A stretch of 64,000 nt of DNA from NCBI RefSeq assembly GCF_024586455.1, contig NC_065921.1:68387528-68451527 (forward strand), written 5' to 3'. Within the stretch, counting starts at the first letter, position 1, and each line of letters begins with the position of its first letter. Positions 12,403-23,479 of this stretch are shown here, in pieces. The stretch is from Bactrocera neohumeralis. Taxonomy: Eukaryota; Arthropoda; Insecta; Diptera; Tephritidae. The notes beneath the pieces were generated by a model, which was not told the DNA's origin, searched no databases, and saw only the letters and a program-made list of their open reading frames with translations. Made by a program: the position numbers and the translations under genes.

Positions 12403-13346
12403 CCGTAGCCGAGTGTTCTATTGCTTGGTTAGTGCTTACAACGCACTTTTTCCTTAGATAGAAGCCTGAAAACTTAAAATTGAAAGTTATGCTACAAAAT
12501 TAATTCTTTTATTTCTATCTCAAAGTGATTTATGCGAATGCCAACAAGTGCACTAATTAAAATTTTGGCTTCACACACATGCATACTGTTATATAATGAA
12601 AATTCCACAATTATATTCAACTGCACAAGTCACAAGCATACAAACATAACCATGTGTTATATAATTCCACGAATTTTAACTTTCCGTTAACTCGGTTTTA
12701 CCTTCGAGCAATTAAACAGAAGCTACAAAGCGACAACTGTTTCACGCCTCAAAATATGCAAGCCAAAAGGTGTGTGTTTTAAATTCTAGCTGCATGAGTT
12801 AAAGTGATGACAGTCAAAGGTTTCAAAATTTATGTGCTTTTTACAGCAACAGATTACCAGTTGTTTGAGTGTACACCTATACTCGTATACAGCTGCGGTT
12901 AGTACCTATAGCTGGAATGATTTTCTATTGAAGTTATGAAATTTACGATGATGTTATTGTAGTTGCTATAGGCTTCGCTAATTGAAATTAATTTGGCATT
13001 GCGTTGCCACATATATGCAATTTCAATTAACTGTAATTTCCTCGTAGACGGTTGGTATATTTGATTCAAAGTACGAAGAGTTCGAAAAACCAATTTCCGC
13101 TTGATTAACTCCGCACAAAAGTTTGCATCTAAATATAATTGCAAGAAATGCCGTTTTCTCAAATGTGCAAATGCCGGAGGAGACATAGCATTTATTTGTG
13201 GGATTTTGGTCGCATTTTATTTAATTATCTTTGATTTTATGCTTTAACAGGGTGATAGGTCAGGTACTTAAAAATTTTTCAATTTTAAGAAGAAGAATGA
13301 AGCTGCTGATTATGCGGAGTAATTGATGATTACTTTAGACTTTGTA
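12403..13346. other. Non-coding sequence
   Basis: Nothing recognised. A run at about 13250 resembles a degraded Tc1/mariner end (CAGGGTGATAGGTC) just before the DD41D element, but it is too short to call. Confidence 0.4.
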
Positions 13347-15630
13347 AAGGGTGATGAATTTCGAAGTTTCCTACCTTTTTAAATACAGAAACTTCAAATT
13401 TAAAAGAGAATGTTTATTTTCATTCGAAAGAATATTCTTTAGCATTAATTTTTTGATGATTATCTCTTTCAAATGTTGGCCGCGATTGCGTCTCAGATGG
13501 TTCATCCGTTGAGTTCAATTTTCCATCATTCATTCGAGCATTTCGACTGGTAGATGGCGAATGACAAGCATAATGTTTTGCTCCAAGGCCTGAATCGAAG
13601 CGGGATAGTCCGCATAGACTGTAGACTTTACATATCTTAGAGGAAAAATTCTAACGGTGTGATATCCCATGATCTTGGTGTCCAACCGATCGGCCTAAAA
13701 CGTGGTATCATCTGCTCACCGAAGTTTTTTCTCAATAAATCCATAGATTGATACGATGTGGGAATTGGCGCCGTCTTGTTGAAACCAAATGTCACAGAGA
13801 ATACGGGGTTTAATTTGAGGCATAGTCGGTTGCCATGACTCGATAACGGTCGCCATTGACGAGTTACGAACTCACCTACAAAATTTTTTAAGAAATATGG
13901 ACCGACGATTCCACCGGTCCACAAACCACACCAAACCCTGTTTTTTCTGGATAAAATGGCAGCTCTTAAATCTCTTCAGGTTCGTCCTAATAACGGCAAT
14001 TTTGCTTGTCTACATACCCATTGAACCAGAAACGGGTCTAATCGCTGAACAAAATTTGACTCGGAAAAGTCGGAGATTCTTGGAAGCCCATAGAGCGAAG
14101 CGATGTCGCTTGAGGAGATCGAATGGCTTCAGGTCTTGTACAAGCTGTATTTTGTACGCTCTCAACTTAAGATACTGACATAAAATGTGCCAAGTCGTTC
14201 CATACGTAAGTCGAGTTACTGCGACTCTTCACCGTTTTCGTGTACACTTTCAGCTATGGCTGCTATACAGGGTCCAGCACTCGAAGTGTTACCAACTTCA
14301 GGCCGTTCGCGCAGCTGTCGCACTGGAATTAGCTGTTTATAAATTTGCTGAATGACAGTTCGGAGTATTGTTCACAAGTGTACAAAAGCGTTTTGCCAAA
14401 AGTGAACAGCGATGGAATTCAAACGTAATATTGTGATTGCTTTATATTTAGCTGGAAAATCACAGCCAGCAATTGTTCGTGAGCTCAAACACCTTAATGT
14501 AAGTACAAGTTCGCAAAACGCCATGGAGGTGGTCATCAAAAGACTGCAACGTCACGTGAGATGGTTCGGAAAGTGAAGAAGCGACTTGAGCGAAATCCAC
14601 GACAAAGTGCCAATCAAATGGCTAAAGAACTGATAATATCCGACGCATATTGAAAAATGGGCTCAAGGTCAAGCCTTACAAGTTCCAAGTAAGACTTGAG
14701 AGAGCGAAGTTGCTTCGCTTGGCCGAAAGCGGACAAATTCCGAACATTGTGTTTTCTGACGCAAAAATTTTTCCAATTGAGCAATTCGTAAACTCTCAAA
14801 ACAATAGGGTTTACTTGACCGACCGTTCATACGAGAATCTAAGTCATCGGTTGGCCACCAGGAAGCAGCACCCGCCACAAATAATGGTTTGGGCCGCTGT
14901 CACCGCAGATGGGCGCTCTCCAATTGTTTTCATCGAGCCTGGCGTCAAAGTAAATGCGACATATTATCGGGAAAGTATTCTGGAGGCTGCCTTGAAGCCG
15001 TGGGCAAACAAACATTTCGGTCGCAAACCATGGACGTTTCAACAAGACTCAGCACCGACTCACAAAGCGTGAGTGAACCAAGAATGGCTGAAAAACAACG
15101 TTCCGAACTTCATTGGGACCACACAATGGCTCTCGAATTCACCAGATGCGAATCCAATGGATTATTCTCTCTATGCCATTTTGGAAAGCAAGGTCCGAAG
15201 AAAAAAATACGCCAGTCTCGAGATGCTGAAGAAAGCCATTGTCCGTGAGTGGGCCAAAATACCGGCAAGTCACATTCGGGCAGCTCAAGTATCAAGCCAT
15301 AGTTAAGGCAAAAGGTGGTCATATCGAGCAAAAGTGAATTGGTCCTGAATTTATGATTATTTTCACACTTTTTGTACTTTAAAATAAATCAAAATAATTT
15401 TCCAAACGAATTTATGGCTTTTTTAATTTGTTACACTTCGAGGACCCTGTATTTTCTTCACTGCGTGCTGGACATGGTATATTCGGTCGAATATTATCCA
15501 ATAATGATTGCTGAGTCTCAAGATGGATGATGGGGTTGCGAGTAGTGCGCTCAGTAGATTATGTTGACCATTAGTTGAGGAAATCGCGAAACACATTCTT
15601 TAAAGAACGTCAGTTTATTCAGCAAACTGC
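13347..15630 (-). mobile_element. Tc1/mariner DD41D element, interrupted by a DD37D element
   Basis: The left part (13347-14267) encodes on the minus strand a degraded catalytic core: GGIVGPYFLK, then MDLLRKNFGEQM, then GWTPRSWDITPLEFF, in which the last acidic residue is E. The N-terminal part lies on the other side of the insertion at 15450-15630, where the DNA matches 61770-61910 of the better copy. The left terminus GGGTGATGAATTTCG corresponds to the GGGTGATCC terminus of related copies. The gap between the halves is exactly the 1,182-bp DD37D element, so the interruption is a nested insertion and not decay. Confidence 0.82.
14268..15449 (+). mobile_element. Tc1/mariner DD37D element nested in a DD41D element
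   Basis: The element begins CAGGGTCCAGCACTCGAAG and ends CACTTCGAGGACCCTG, flanked by TA on both sides (14266-14267 and 15450-15451), the target duplication of this superfamily. The transposase starts at ATG 14412 (MEFKRNIVIALYLAGKSQPA). The core shows FSDAKIF, MVWAAVTADGRSPIVF, QQDSAPTHKA and PDANPMDYS. The spacing from the second aspartate to the last is 37 residues, giving DD37D. Coding defects are a deletion near 14500, a loss after the YKF motif near 14690, and an in-frame TGA after THKA at 15070. Two more copies lie at 28758 and 40012. Confidence 0.9.
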
Positions 15631-16654
15631 TTCGATACAATTATGTATTAATTAAGTAAGAATTTTCCCCCATTTCACATGCAAAATATTTGTATTGTTT
15701 TTACTTCAGAAGTTCTCAGACAAGCATTATCAAAAAATATTTTATATATTAGGGCAGAATTCTTGCGTTTTTTTGAGACCTTTAAAGTCTTATCACTAGA
15801 GTCATATAGATAGACATACGGACATGACTAGATCGGCTCAATCGTCAATGATCGCTGATCATTTATATATATTTTATGGGGTCTCCGACTATTGTTATAA
15901 CATTTTTCGTTCTAGTAGTTAAGAGAGAAAATTGTTACTGTTATGAAGAAATTATTTAAAATTAGCCATTATTGAAACAAAAAAATAATAAAGAAATGCA
16001 TATATCTTTTGAATTTTTTAATAAATATTTAAATTTGAGAGACTACATAAATTATCGTATTTCTCATTCGTACCAGTTAAAGTATGTAAATTGTATAAAT
16101 TATACTAAAAAGCGCTTACTATGAAGTTTTTGGCGCTTTTTGTCACGCTAAAGCACCTTCGATTGCACATTGAACGTTCAATTTTAATGTCCTCCAATAT
16201 TTTCGTAAATATCTGAGAGGCTCATATTGAATTACACGAGTATGCATGAAAAACTGCAGCCGATGACAATTTTCTCTCTGCAATTTTGCCGCCAACAAAT
16301 TGCAGTGCTGACTGCGAATTCAATTTGATTACGAATTCGGTTGCGCTTGAGTAGAATTTCTTGGATTTTTCTGCAACATTACTTTTTCATTACGCGCAAG
16401 TTAAGTGAAGTGGTGATGTAGAGAAATCAAGAGGAAATATTAAAGAGCAGGAAAAGCTGATATAATGAAAGAGGCAAGAATTAATCAAAGGAAATCTTCA
16501 AAAAAGTATTAAAGAATGAAGAATGAAGAAAGAAGTCGGTGAAGTAAGCCTGAGCTAACATTTGTTTTTTTTTACTTATTGGCTGCATTTACGCTCTACG
16601 TTTACTGCTCAACACTATACTAATATATGTGTATATATTTTTTTCTCTTTGCAG
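15631..16654. other. Intron or flank immediately upstream of the first visible Cbp53E exon
   Basis: No transposon was recognised. A polypyrimidine-rich stretch, TTTTTTCTCTTTGCAG at 16639-16654, is the splice acceptor of the exon that follows. GA-rich sequence at 16420-16555 is unremarkable. Confidence 0.6.
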
Positions 16655-16741
16655 CTTGCTCAACTTTTACCAATGGAGGAGAATTTCCTTTTGCTCTTCC
16701 GTTTCGACAATCCACTGGAATCCAGTGTTGAATTTATGAAG
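16655..16741 (+). CDS. Cbp53E: Cbp53E (calbindin-32) internal exon, 29 codons
   Basis: This exon encodes LAQLLPMEENFLLLF, then RFDNPLESSVEFMK, the linker after the second EF-hand of the neuronal and muscle calcium-binding protein calbindin-32. Family knowledge: Drosophila Cbp53E is a cytosolic protein of about 310 residues with six EF-hands that buffers calcium in neurons and affects axon growth. The exon is bounded by TTTGCAG at 16648-16654 and GTAAGT from 16742, and both junctions are phase 0. The segment matches my memory of the Drosophila protein at about residues 110-138. No start codon is expected. The preceding exon with the first two EF-hands was not found upstream in the window. Confidence 0.97.
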
Positions 16742-17408
16742 GTAAGTCGCTCAAAGCAATTAACACTCATTCGAAAATATTTGTAAAATACACAGAATGG
16801 AAATCAAAGTAAAAGCAACATGTAGAAAAAAGTTTGTGATAATGTATAGATGTAGGTATATATCATGCAAGCAAGCCCCACCACATTGATTGAATCTTCT
16901 CTACTGCCAACTTTTCCGCCCACACACTTTCATCATCAACACTGTGCAACCATATGAGTTCCCTAAAGTTTATTTTGTGCTCTACAAACGTTCATGTATA
17001 TGTAACCCTTTGCTGCTTTAAATTACTTTCTTACTTTGCACTTTTGTATGTAGTTTTTATTTTCTCATTCTCCTATTCCCTTAGCGCCAAAGGGGTTTGC
17101 GTTACTCATACGCCTTGTTGCACCCACTGAAATCAATTTGTGGCCGCAAGTTGTTAACTTTACATAAGCGCATAGGAAATGTTTGCTTTAGTCATTAGTT
17201 GTAAGAGATTAATTCTGTAAGTAGACAAGTTTGCCAATGCAAGCTAATGCCATGGTAGCTTTTCAGTAAAATAAAAGCTTTGTGAAAAAGTTCGCATACC
17301 TTGCTTTTGCCAAATTAATGTTTCCAATGCGGTAACTTTATTGAAAGTAACGGTAGGAGTGTTTTTGAATGTATTTTAGTGTATTTGAACTTGCTATGTA
17401 TGAGTTTG
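16742..17408. other. Start of a 5,444-bp Cbp53E intron, non-coding
   Basis: It begins with the consensus donor GTAAGT. No transposon or regulatory motif is recognised with confidence in this stretch, which is AT-rich. Confidence 0.6.
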
Positions 17409-17527
17409 AGTTGGCTTATAAGGTCTGGCAAATATATCGAGAATACCATTTGGAAACAATTGGCATTTTGAGTTCTATCGGTACCAAATGGATCTCTCGA
17501 TGGATTTGCCAGACTTTAAAGCCAACT
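17409..17527. repeat. Imperfect 44-bp inverted repeat (hairpin) in intron
   Basis: The left arm 17409-17453 and right arm 17484-17527 are reverse complements at about 37 of 44 positions with one bulge, separated by a 30-nt loop. Core paired words are AGTTGGCTT, TCTGGCAAAT, ATCGAGA and CCATTTGG. It could be the remnant of a small fold-back element or an intronic hairpin RNA; the sequence alone does not decide. Confidence 0.7.
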
Positions 17528-17749
17528 TCACCTTTTATTCTAAAACTCCAGTTATTAGCAAATCGTTGATGGAAACCCTAATTAAACTCTCTAAGTAAAG
17601 TTCAGCGAGATGATAGTGTTGAAGTATGGGCTAGAAAGCGTTATTTCAACTCTTTATGAAAAATGTTTCATGAGCGTTTTTGTGCGAAAATGAAATATTA
17701 GTTTTGAATAGGAATGTAAAAAAAAAGTTCAAAATATTTAACATTGCTT

Positions 17750-18300
17750 TCTACATATTTTGACCACCTTTCTGGCAATTTGTGGATACCATGCTAATAG
17801 AAATGTTCGTCTTTTGAAGCAAACCAATCAGACAGGCAATTTCAACTTTTGCGTTGGATTCGAAGTGCTACTGAGCCAATGCGTATCCCATCGATGAAAA
17901 CAAATAACAAATAATAATCGGATGGTTCCAAGTCTGGTGAGTATGGCGGGTGGGGTAGCAGCTCCCAGCCAAGTACTTTGATTGTAACCTGAACCAATCT
18001 TGCTTTGTGTGCAAGTGCATCGTCGTGTACTTTGCCTTATCTTCTGGCTCATTCTGGTCGTTTTTTGATCAATTCATGATTCAAATTGGTTACCTGCTGT
18101 CTGTAGCGTTTAGTATTAACAGTTTCACTAAGTTTTAGAAGCTCATGATATACCACACGCATCTGATCCCACCAAACACAGAGCATTGCCTTCTCACCGA
18201 GTCTGTTTTTGCAGTCGATGTTGACGGTTGTCCCAGATTAAACCATGATTTTCACCGTTCATGATTCTTAAAATAGATCCATTTTTCATCGACAGAGCTC
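17750..18300 (-). mobile_element. mariner (DD34D) transposase fossil
   Basis: Minus-strand translation, across frames, has the mariner catalytic blocks MLCVWWDQMRVVYHE (near 18170), a decayed DNA/H motif, then WELLPHPPYSPDLEPSDYY near 17950 and CLSDWFASKDEHFY near 17820. Stops and frame changes are frequent. No terminal inverted repeats were found, so the limits are approximate. Confidence 0.72.
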
Positions 18301-18612
18301 TGATGAACATTTTTCTGCCTTTATACCATAAGTTTGCTACAAAAATTGTTATCAACCGATAACATATCATTGAGAATCGCTAATATCAACAAGACAAGTA
18401 GATCAATGTCATTCAGAACAGTCTCTCTCAAAAACTTTTTAAGAATAGTTAGTAACTAAGACCTTAATAGTATGGCCCAGCCATATTCTAAAACTGTTTT
18501 TTCAGTTTTAATTTAGCACTACCTTTTGAGTTGGACCAAAATTATTTCAAGGTATATCTGAAGGTATTTAATAACCGGAAGTTATTAATTTAAAGATCTG
18601 TAATACATATAT

Positions 18613-19199
18613 CGGGTGATTTTTTAAGAGCTTGATAATTTTTTTTAAAAAAAAAAACGCATAAAATTTGCAAAATCTCATCGGTTCTTTATTTGAAACG
18701 TTAGATTGGTTCATGACATTTACTTTTTGAAGATAATTTCTTTTAAATGTTGACCGCGGCTGCGTCTTAGGTGGTCCATTCGGAAAGTCCAATTTTGGGC
18801 AACTTTTTATACGAGTGATTTCGGCCGGAATAGCCCGAATTTCTTCGGAAATGTTGTCTTCCAAAGCAAAAGAATAGTTGCTGGCTTATTTCTGTAGACT
18901 TTAGACTTGACGTAGCCCCACAAAAAATAGTCTAAAGGCGTTAAATCGCATGATCTTGGTGGCCAACTTACGGGTCCATTTCTTGAGATGAATTGTTTTC
19001 CGAAGTTTTCCCTCAAAATGGCCATAGAATCGCGAGCTGTGTGGCATGTAGCGCCATCTTGTTGAAACCACATGAGTCAACATTTAAATGAAATTATCTT
19101 CAAAAAGTAAATGTCATGAACCAATCTAACGTTTCAAATAAAGAACCGATGAGATTTTGCAAATTTTATGCGTTTTTTTAAAAAAAAAAATGTTATCAT
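18613..19199 (-). mobile_element. DD41D Tc1/mariner derivative with 104-bp inverted arms
   Basis: The centre encodes on the minus strand WFQQDGATCHTARDS, NGPVSWPPRSCDLTPLDYF and LWGYVKSKVYRNKPAT. The spacing between the second and third aspartates is 41, which gives DD41D. Flanking it, 18651-18754 and 19076-19179 are reverse complements at 103 of 104 positions, and weaker matching reaches about 18630 and 19197. Both arms are the element's 3' untranslated end, so one end was duplicated in inverted form and replaced the 5' half of the gene. The result is a non-autonomous fold-back element of under 600 bp. Confidence 0.9.
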
Positions 19200-19329
19200 A
19201 TATAAGTTTACCCTTCGACAAAATATATACTAAAATAGCGAAGATCGCTTTAATCATCTTGATTCAGTTTGAATGTCAGTTCTGCATGTTGTCTAGTTAT
19301 CCACGTATGGATGTCAGGTATAAGTCTGT

Positions 19330-20520
19330 GGGTCCACTGTCCTTGAATTGAGGTTTGCTACCGTTGCTGCCTCTCCTTTCTCTCCTCTCTCTTTTTGATC
19401 TCTGGAATCGGCGCTGATAGCGTGAATTCGTCTTCCTGGATGTCTTTGGGCTGCATACTAGCTAGTACTTCAACTGCTTCGCTGGAGATAGTTCGGAAAG
19501 CATTTGTTACTCTTATTGCTGAGAGTTCATGCACCGCATTTATTGGTCAGGCAAACGCTTTTATGTCTAGTGCCTGTATTCATACTGAAGCAGTACATAT
19601 ATATAGTATTACTGAGCTCATCGATTTTGCGATTAGAAGTCGACGGCTGGAGGGCACACAGCCTTGATAAGGCATTGCAAATCTTATTTGTTTTATTTGA
19701 TGTGTATGCCAAGTGTTCTTTGACTTCAGTTCGGAGTCCAATATTACCTATAAATACTTCAACTGCGGCTGTGAAGTAATCGCATACTCTCCTATAGTGA
19801 GAGTTATTTTTTCCTCCATTTTCCTGGCGCTTATGATCAAGGCCTCTGTTTTGTGCTCATCCTGTTCCAAACTTATGGAAGAATACCATTGGCACTGATC
19901 ATTTATGCAATCATTAGATTTATTTTGGAGGTCATCAAGGTCGTCCGCGTATGCGATTAGCTTAACGATTTTGTTATTTAGTTATTCTTAGCACCCCATC
20001 ATACACGATATTCCATAAAAGAGGGCCTAATACTAAACCTTGTGGTACTCCACTTGAAATAGGGCTTGGTGCCTTCGTTGGTATCGTAGATCAGTTTTCC
20101 ATTTTAAAAATAACTCGTAACAATACTTTTGCCACTTACTACCATTTTGCAATATCGAAAGCTTTTTTTATGCATCGATAGTAGGCTTCTATTTATTGAT
20201 AACCCTCAGCTTCCTGGATTGCAAACTCCAAGCGGTTTCTTTTTATACTTTTGTACACGATCTAGCGATTTTTTTTTGGTTTTGGAATTAACACCAGGCG
20301 CTGAACTTTACAAAGGCCTGGGAACACCTCTTTCTTTCATACATGCGTTGTACATTTTAGAGAAAAGAGTGGGCTTTAAAATTATAGCTACCTTTAGAGT
20401 TTTGTTTGGTATGTCATCGATTCCAGGCGCTTTGTTGTTTTTGATTTTTTTAGTTATAACCAATAGTTATTTTTCTGTAGCTAGCGGGGGTGAATCAGCA
20501 GCTACGTTTCGTCGTTTATT
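19330..20520 (-). mobile_element. R1-type LINE reverse-transcriptase fossil
   Basis: On the minus strand the reverse-transcriptase motifs occur in order: SGIDDIPNKTLKVAI near 20420, SGVPQGLVLGPLLWN near 20040, and KLIAYADDLDDL near 19945 with intact YADD. A C-terminal region follows, including LAYTSNKTNKICNALSRL near 19690, as in R1-clade elements. Frameshifts break the frame several times. R1-clade LINEs often insert in specific sites, but the site here is an ordinary intron. The endonuclease is not visible, so the copy is 5'-truncated. Confidence 0.82.
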
Positions 20521-20539
20521 GGGGTTGTAGCTACTTATT

Positions 20540-21330
20540 TTGAAATTTCGACATGCAGATTACATAAACAGTTCCACAGGCGTCTATATTCGCTTCTTCA
20601 CAGCTCTTTTCAGAGCAGATTAGATTATGGTTTGTTCTATTCGCTATGCAGATAATTCTATGACATTTATGATTTGAGCAAAAGGTCGGCCAAATGGCTA
20701 CCACGGCTTCGTTTGTATATCTCAGTTTACGTAAATTTTCTATGACCCAGTGCCGCATTTCTGCTGAAATGTCGGCAATTGTACGCTGAATGTTGTCCTC
20801 GAGTTGCTGGTTGACTGGCGTTAACCTTTGATTTAACACACCCATAGAGAAAATAGTCTGCAGGCGTTAAATTACATGACCTTGGCGGCCATTTGACTGG
20901 ACCATTTCTCAAAATCAACAAATCACCAAACTTTGCATGCAGCGTGTTCATGACGTGAAGACACAACGCACCGTCTTGTTGGAAATAAGGATCGTTTAAA
21001 TCAATTTCATCAAATTCTGGGTAAAAAAGTTGGTCAGCTTCGTCTTATAATGCTCACTAGTAATGCTAATGGCATTTCCTCCGTTATTATGAAAGAAACA
21101 GTAAATTTTTGAGAATGCAATTGCGTTTTCTGTGCCACATGAAGATTTTGATTGACAATTTGGTTTTCGATGAAGCCATTAAGCCAGAAATAGGCCTCAA
21201 CAGAGAAGACGACTTTTTGCGTGAAGAGTTCTTTCAGCAGTCAACGGAAAATCAAGCTTTTGTGCCAAAGTGAAACGTGTCATGCTGAAATGACAAACCT
21301 TACGACAAAATTTTACATACGCATCCTTAT
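20540..21330 (-). mobile_element. Tc1/mariner DD41D transposase fossil
   Basis: Minus-strand translation gives LLILRNGPVKWPPRSCNLTP and ADYFLYGCVKSKVNASQPAT near 20830-20920, and further upstream matches to the WFQQDG and FSDEAHF regions in broken frames near 20990 and 21190. The third catalytic aspartate is shifted in context to PADYF. It abuts the R1-type LINE on its left. Confidence 0.75.
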
Positions 21331-22185
21331 TGGTAGACGCTATAGTTGAAATAAATTATTTATAGCAATACCCTAAATTATATACCATCACTTCTTGCTG
21401 ATTACACATTTCGCGCATACGGAATAAAAATATTTGTTATTTATAAATATTTCACTTTTAGAATGTCAATCAATTAATTCCACGCCATCGACATTGATAA
21501 AAAAATATAATTTGACTTGACATTGATTCAAATAAATTGCGTTAATTAGGGGAAACGACAAGCAACTAACTGACCAAATAAAATATTCGCACAAAGGAGG
21601 CATGACAGCAAATAGGCTGTCTGAAATATTGTGGGCAGACGACGAGCAATTTTTCGTGCAACGCTTGCGAAATTAATGCATATCAAATTGTGCGGAAAGA
21701 AATTGCGTAAATAATGAATATGTCGGAGGTGAGACTTTTTTTGAAGCAGGACGCTGTGAAAGCAACAGCAGAAGAAACCAAATATACTGAGTGGTAGATA
21801 GAATGAAGAATGATATTGAAAAGACAAGCGCAGAGCAGAAACAAAAACCTTAAACAATTTTCCCACAAAAAACTTTATATCACTTTTCCGCCGAACTTTG
21901 ACGCCTTCAAACTTGTTTGCTTTAAAATTATATCAAAATTGAGGGCACTCTTCTGCGGTATTTGTAACCTTCTCGTATTTGTCTACTTCTTATCTTTTAA
22001 GCCCATTCATTTGCCTCAACATTTTTCATTGCATATCCACAATGTCTCTTTACCGCCAACACTAAGCTTATGCTTTGCTATTAATTTTCAGCATTGTTGT
22101 TATTGCTTAGGTTGTTATGTAATTTGTTTTGCTTATCACTTACTTTTTGCTTATTATTTCCTTGTCTTTTTTGTGTGTTTTGCAG
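21331..22185. other. 3' part of the 5.4-kb Cbp53E intron
   Basis: No mobile element is recognised. A long pyrimidine-rich stretch (about 22080-22185), rich in CTTTT and TTGTT words, leads to the acceptor TTTTGCAG at 22178-22185. Confidence 0.6.
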
Positions 22186-22326
22186 ATTTGGCGCGAATAC
22201 GACACTGATAATTCCGGCTACATCGAAGCTGATGAGCTGAAAAACTTTTTACGCGATTTGCTCAAGGAAGCCAAGAAAATTAATGATGTCTCCGAGGATA
22301 AATTAATTGAATACACCGATACGATG
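22186..22326 (+). CDS. Cbp53E: Cbp53E (calbindin-32) internal exon, 47 codons with an EF-hand
   Basis: The exon encodes IWREYDTDNSGYIEADEL, NFLRDLLKEAKK and INDVSEDKLIEYTDTM after splicing to the FMK end of the previous exon. DTDNSGYIEADE is a complete 12-residue EF-hand calcium loop with D, D, S, Y, E and E at positions 1, 3, 5, 7, 9 and 12, so calcium binding is expected. It sits in the middle of the six-EF-hand protein. Boundaries are TTTTGCAG before 22186 and GTGAGT from 22327, both phase 0. Identity to Drosophila appears complete as far as I recall it, so this exon is under strong constraint. Confidence 0.98.
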
Positions 22327-22725
22327 GTGAGTTTTTGTAAAAATTATTATACAATATTAATGGTGATGAAACGATAACGAGCGGAGATGTAGATACATGC
22401 TAAGTGTATCATGAAAAATTATTGATGAATTTGCATTGTGTCAGTTGCGCGGTGAATTGTTTGTTTAATTTTTAATAGGTTTAAGAAAGTCGTTTTGAGT
22501 TACATTCTTTATAACTTGCAATGAACAAACTTATAAATTTGGGAGTAGATTTTGAAGAACGAAAAGTTTTATGGTATGAAATAAATTAGGTATTCGCCTA
22601 TATTAACACCAAGCTCTACATACTATACAGGTATATTGAATTGTACACATTGAACCAATTATTAACGGTGTTAGTGTCACCTTTGATGTACAATATAAAA
22701 TTCAACTACATTTTAAGCACTGAGT
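22327..22725. other. Start of the 23,470-bp Cbp53E intron
   Basis: It opens with donor GTGAGT. The sequence is AT-rich and non-coding. A 28-bp word at 22704-22731 recurs with two differences at 23428-23455, on the far side of the MITE that follows. Confidence 0.55.
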
Positions 22726-23396
22726 TTAAGGGGTAACATGGGTTCCCTCGGGTGAAAAATAGCCTTTTTCAACAATTTTTTTTCTCATATAAATATGAAA
22801 TTCTTTATTTTTACAAACATACACTATTAACAAAGAAATGCTGAAATTTTTGGGAAAAAATATTTAAGCTTGGCTATTGAGGTGACCCTCAGAAAAAGTA
22901 CGCAGGATAACTCCTTACAGGATCATCTAAAGAGAAAAAATTTAAGTGTTTTAGTTAAAACCTTAACTTAGAACTTGGACGGAGAAAAAAAAATTGAAAA
23001 TTGGAAATTTTTCAGACATTTTTACAAAAAAATTAAAACTTCATGAACATTTCGTGACATTTGTTTTTTAAATACTTGTTATCGAGAAAACAATCCTTCG
23101 TCTAAGCCTTTAAGAATTGTATCTCAAAGACCTGTGTTAAATTTAATGAAGATCGGTTAAGTAGTTCTCAAGAAATCTTGCCAACCGACTTCAAAAACAT
23201 GATTTCGAAAAAAATGCGTTTAAAGACGTCGCACTTAGCCTAGCTTGCCTCGAGCGCACAAGTTTTTAAGGCTGTATTTCTGAAACTATTACTCGGATCA
23301 ACTTGAAAATTTAGAACAATATTCTAGAAGTGTTGTAAAATTTAATAAGACAATAATATCGATCGAACCGATTTTTGAAACCCGTAAACCCCTTAA
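22726..23396 (+). mobile_element. TTAA-flanked MITE, family 1
   Basis: The 663-bp body runs from GGGGTAACATGGGTT at 22730 to AAACCCC at 23392, flanked by TTAA at 22726-22729 and 23393-23396. A second copy in the same orientation is at 56012-56714. Shared interior blocks include TTACAGGATCATCTAAAG, GTTTTAGTTAAAACCTTAA and CTTAGAACTTGGAC. No protein is encoded. TTAA duplications are typical of piggyBac-type integration, but the termini are not recognised as piggyBac. Confidence 0.85.
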
Positions 23397-23479
23397 ATTA
23401 ACCTTTATAAACTTTTTTATTGAATTAAACTACACTTTAAACACTGAGTTTAAGGAAATATTTTAAATCCGTATAATGT

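Noticed and set aside
20129..20530. 133-codon plus-strand frame as a hydrophobic host protein
   Set aside because: It is antisense to the R1-type LINE whose minus-strand translation has ordered reverse-transcriptase motifs.
19330..21330. Possible captured host gene made of the joined R1-type and DD41D fragments
   Set aside because: Both parts are typical transposon coding sequence with many frame breaks and opposite evolutionary origins; no single open frame spans them.
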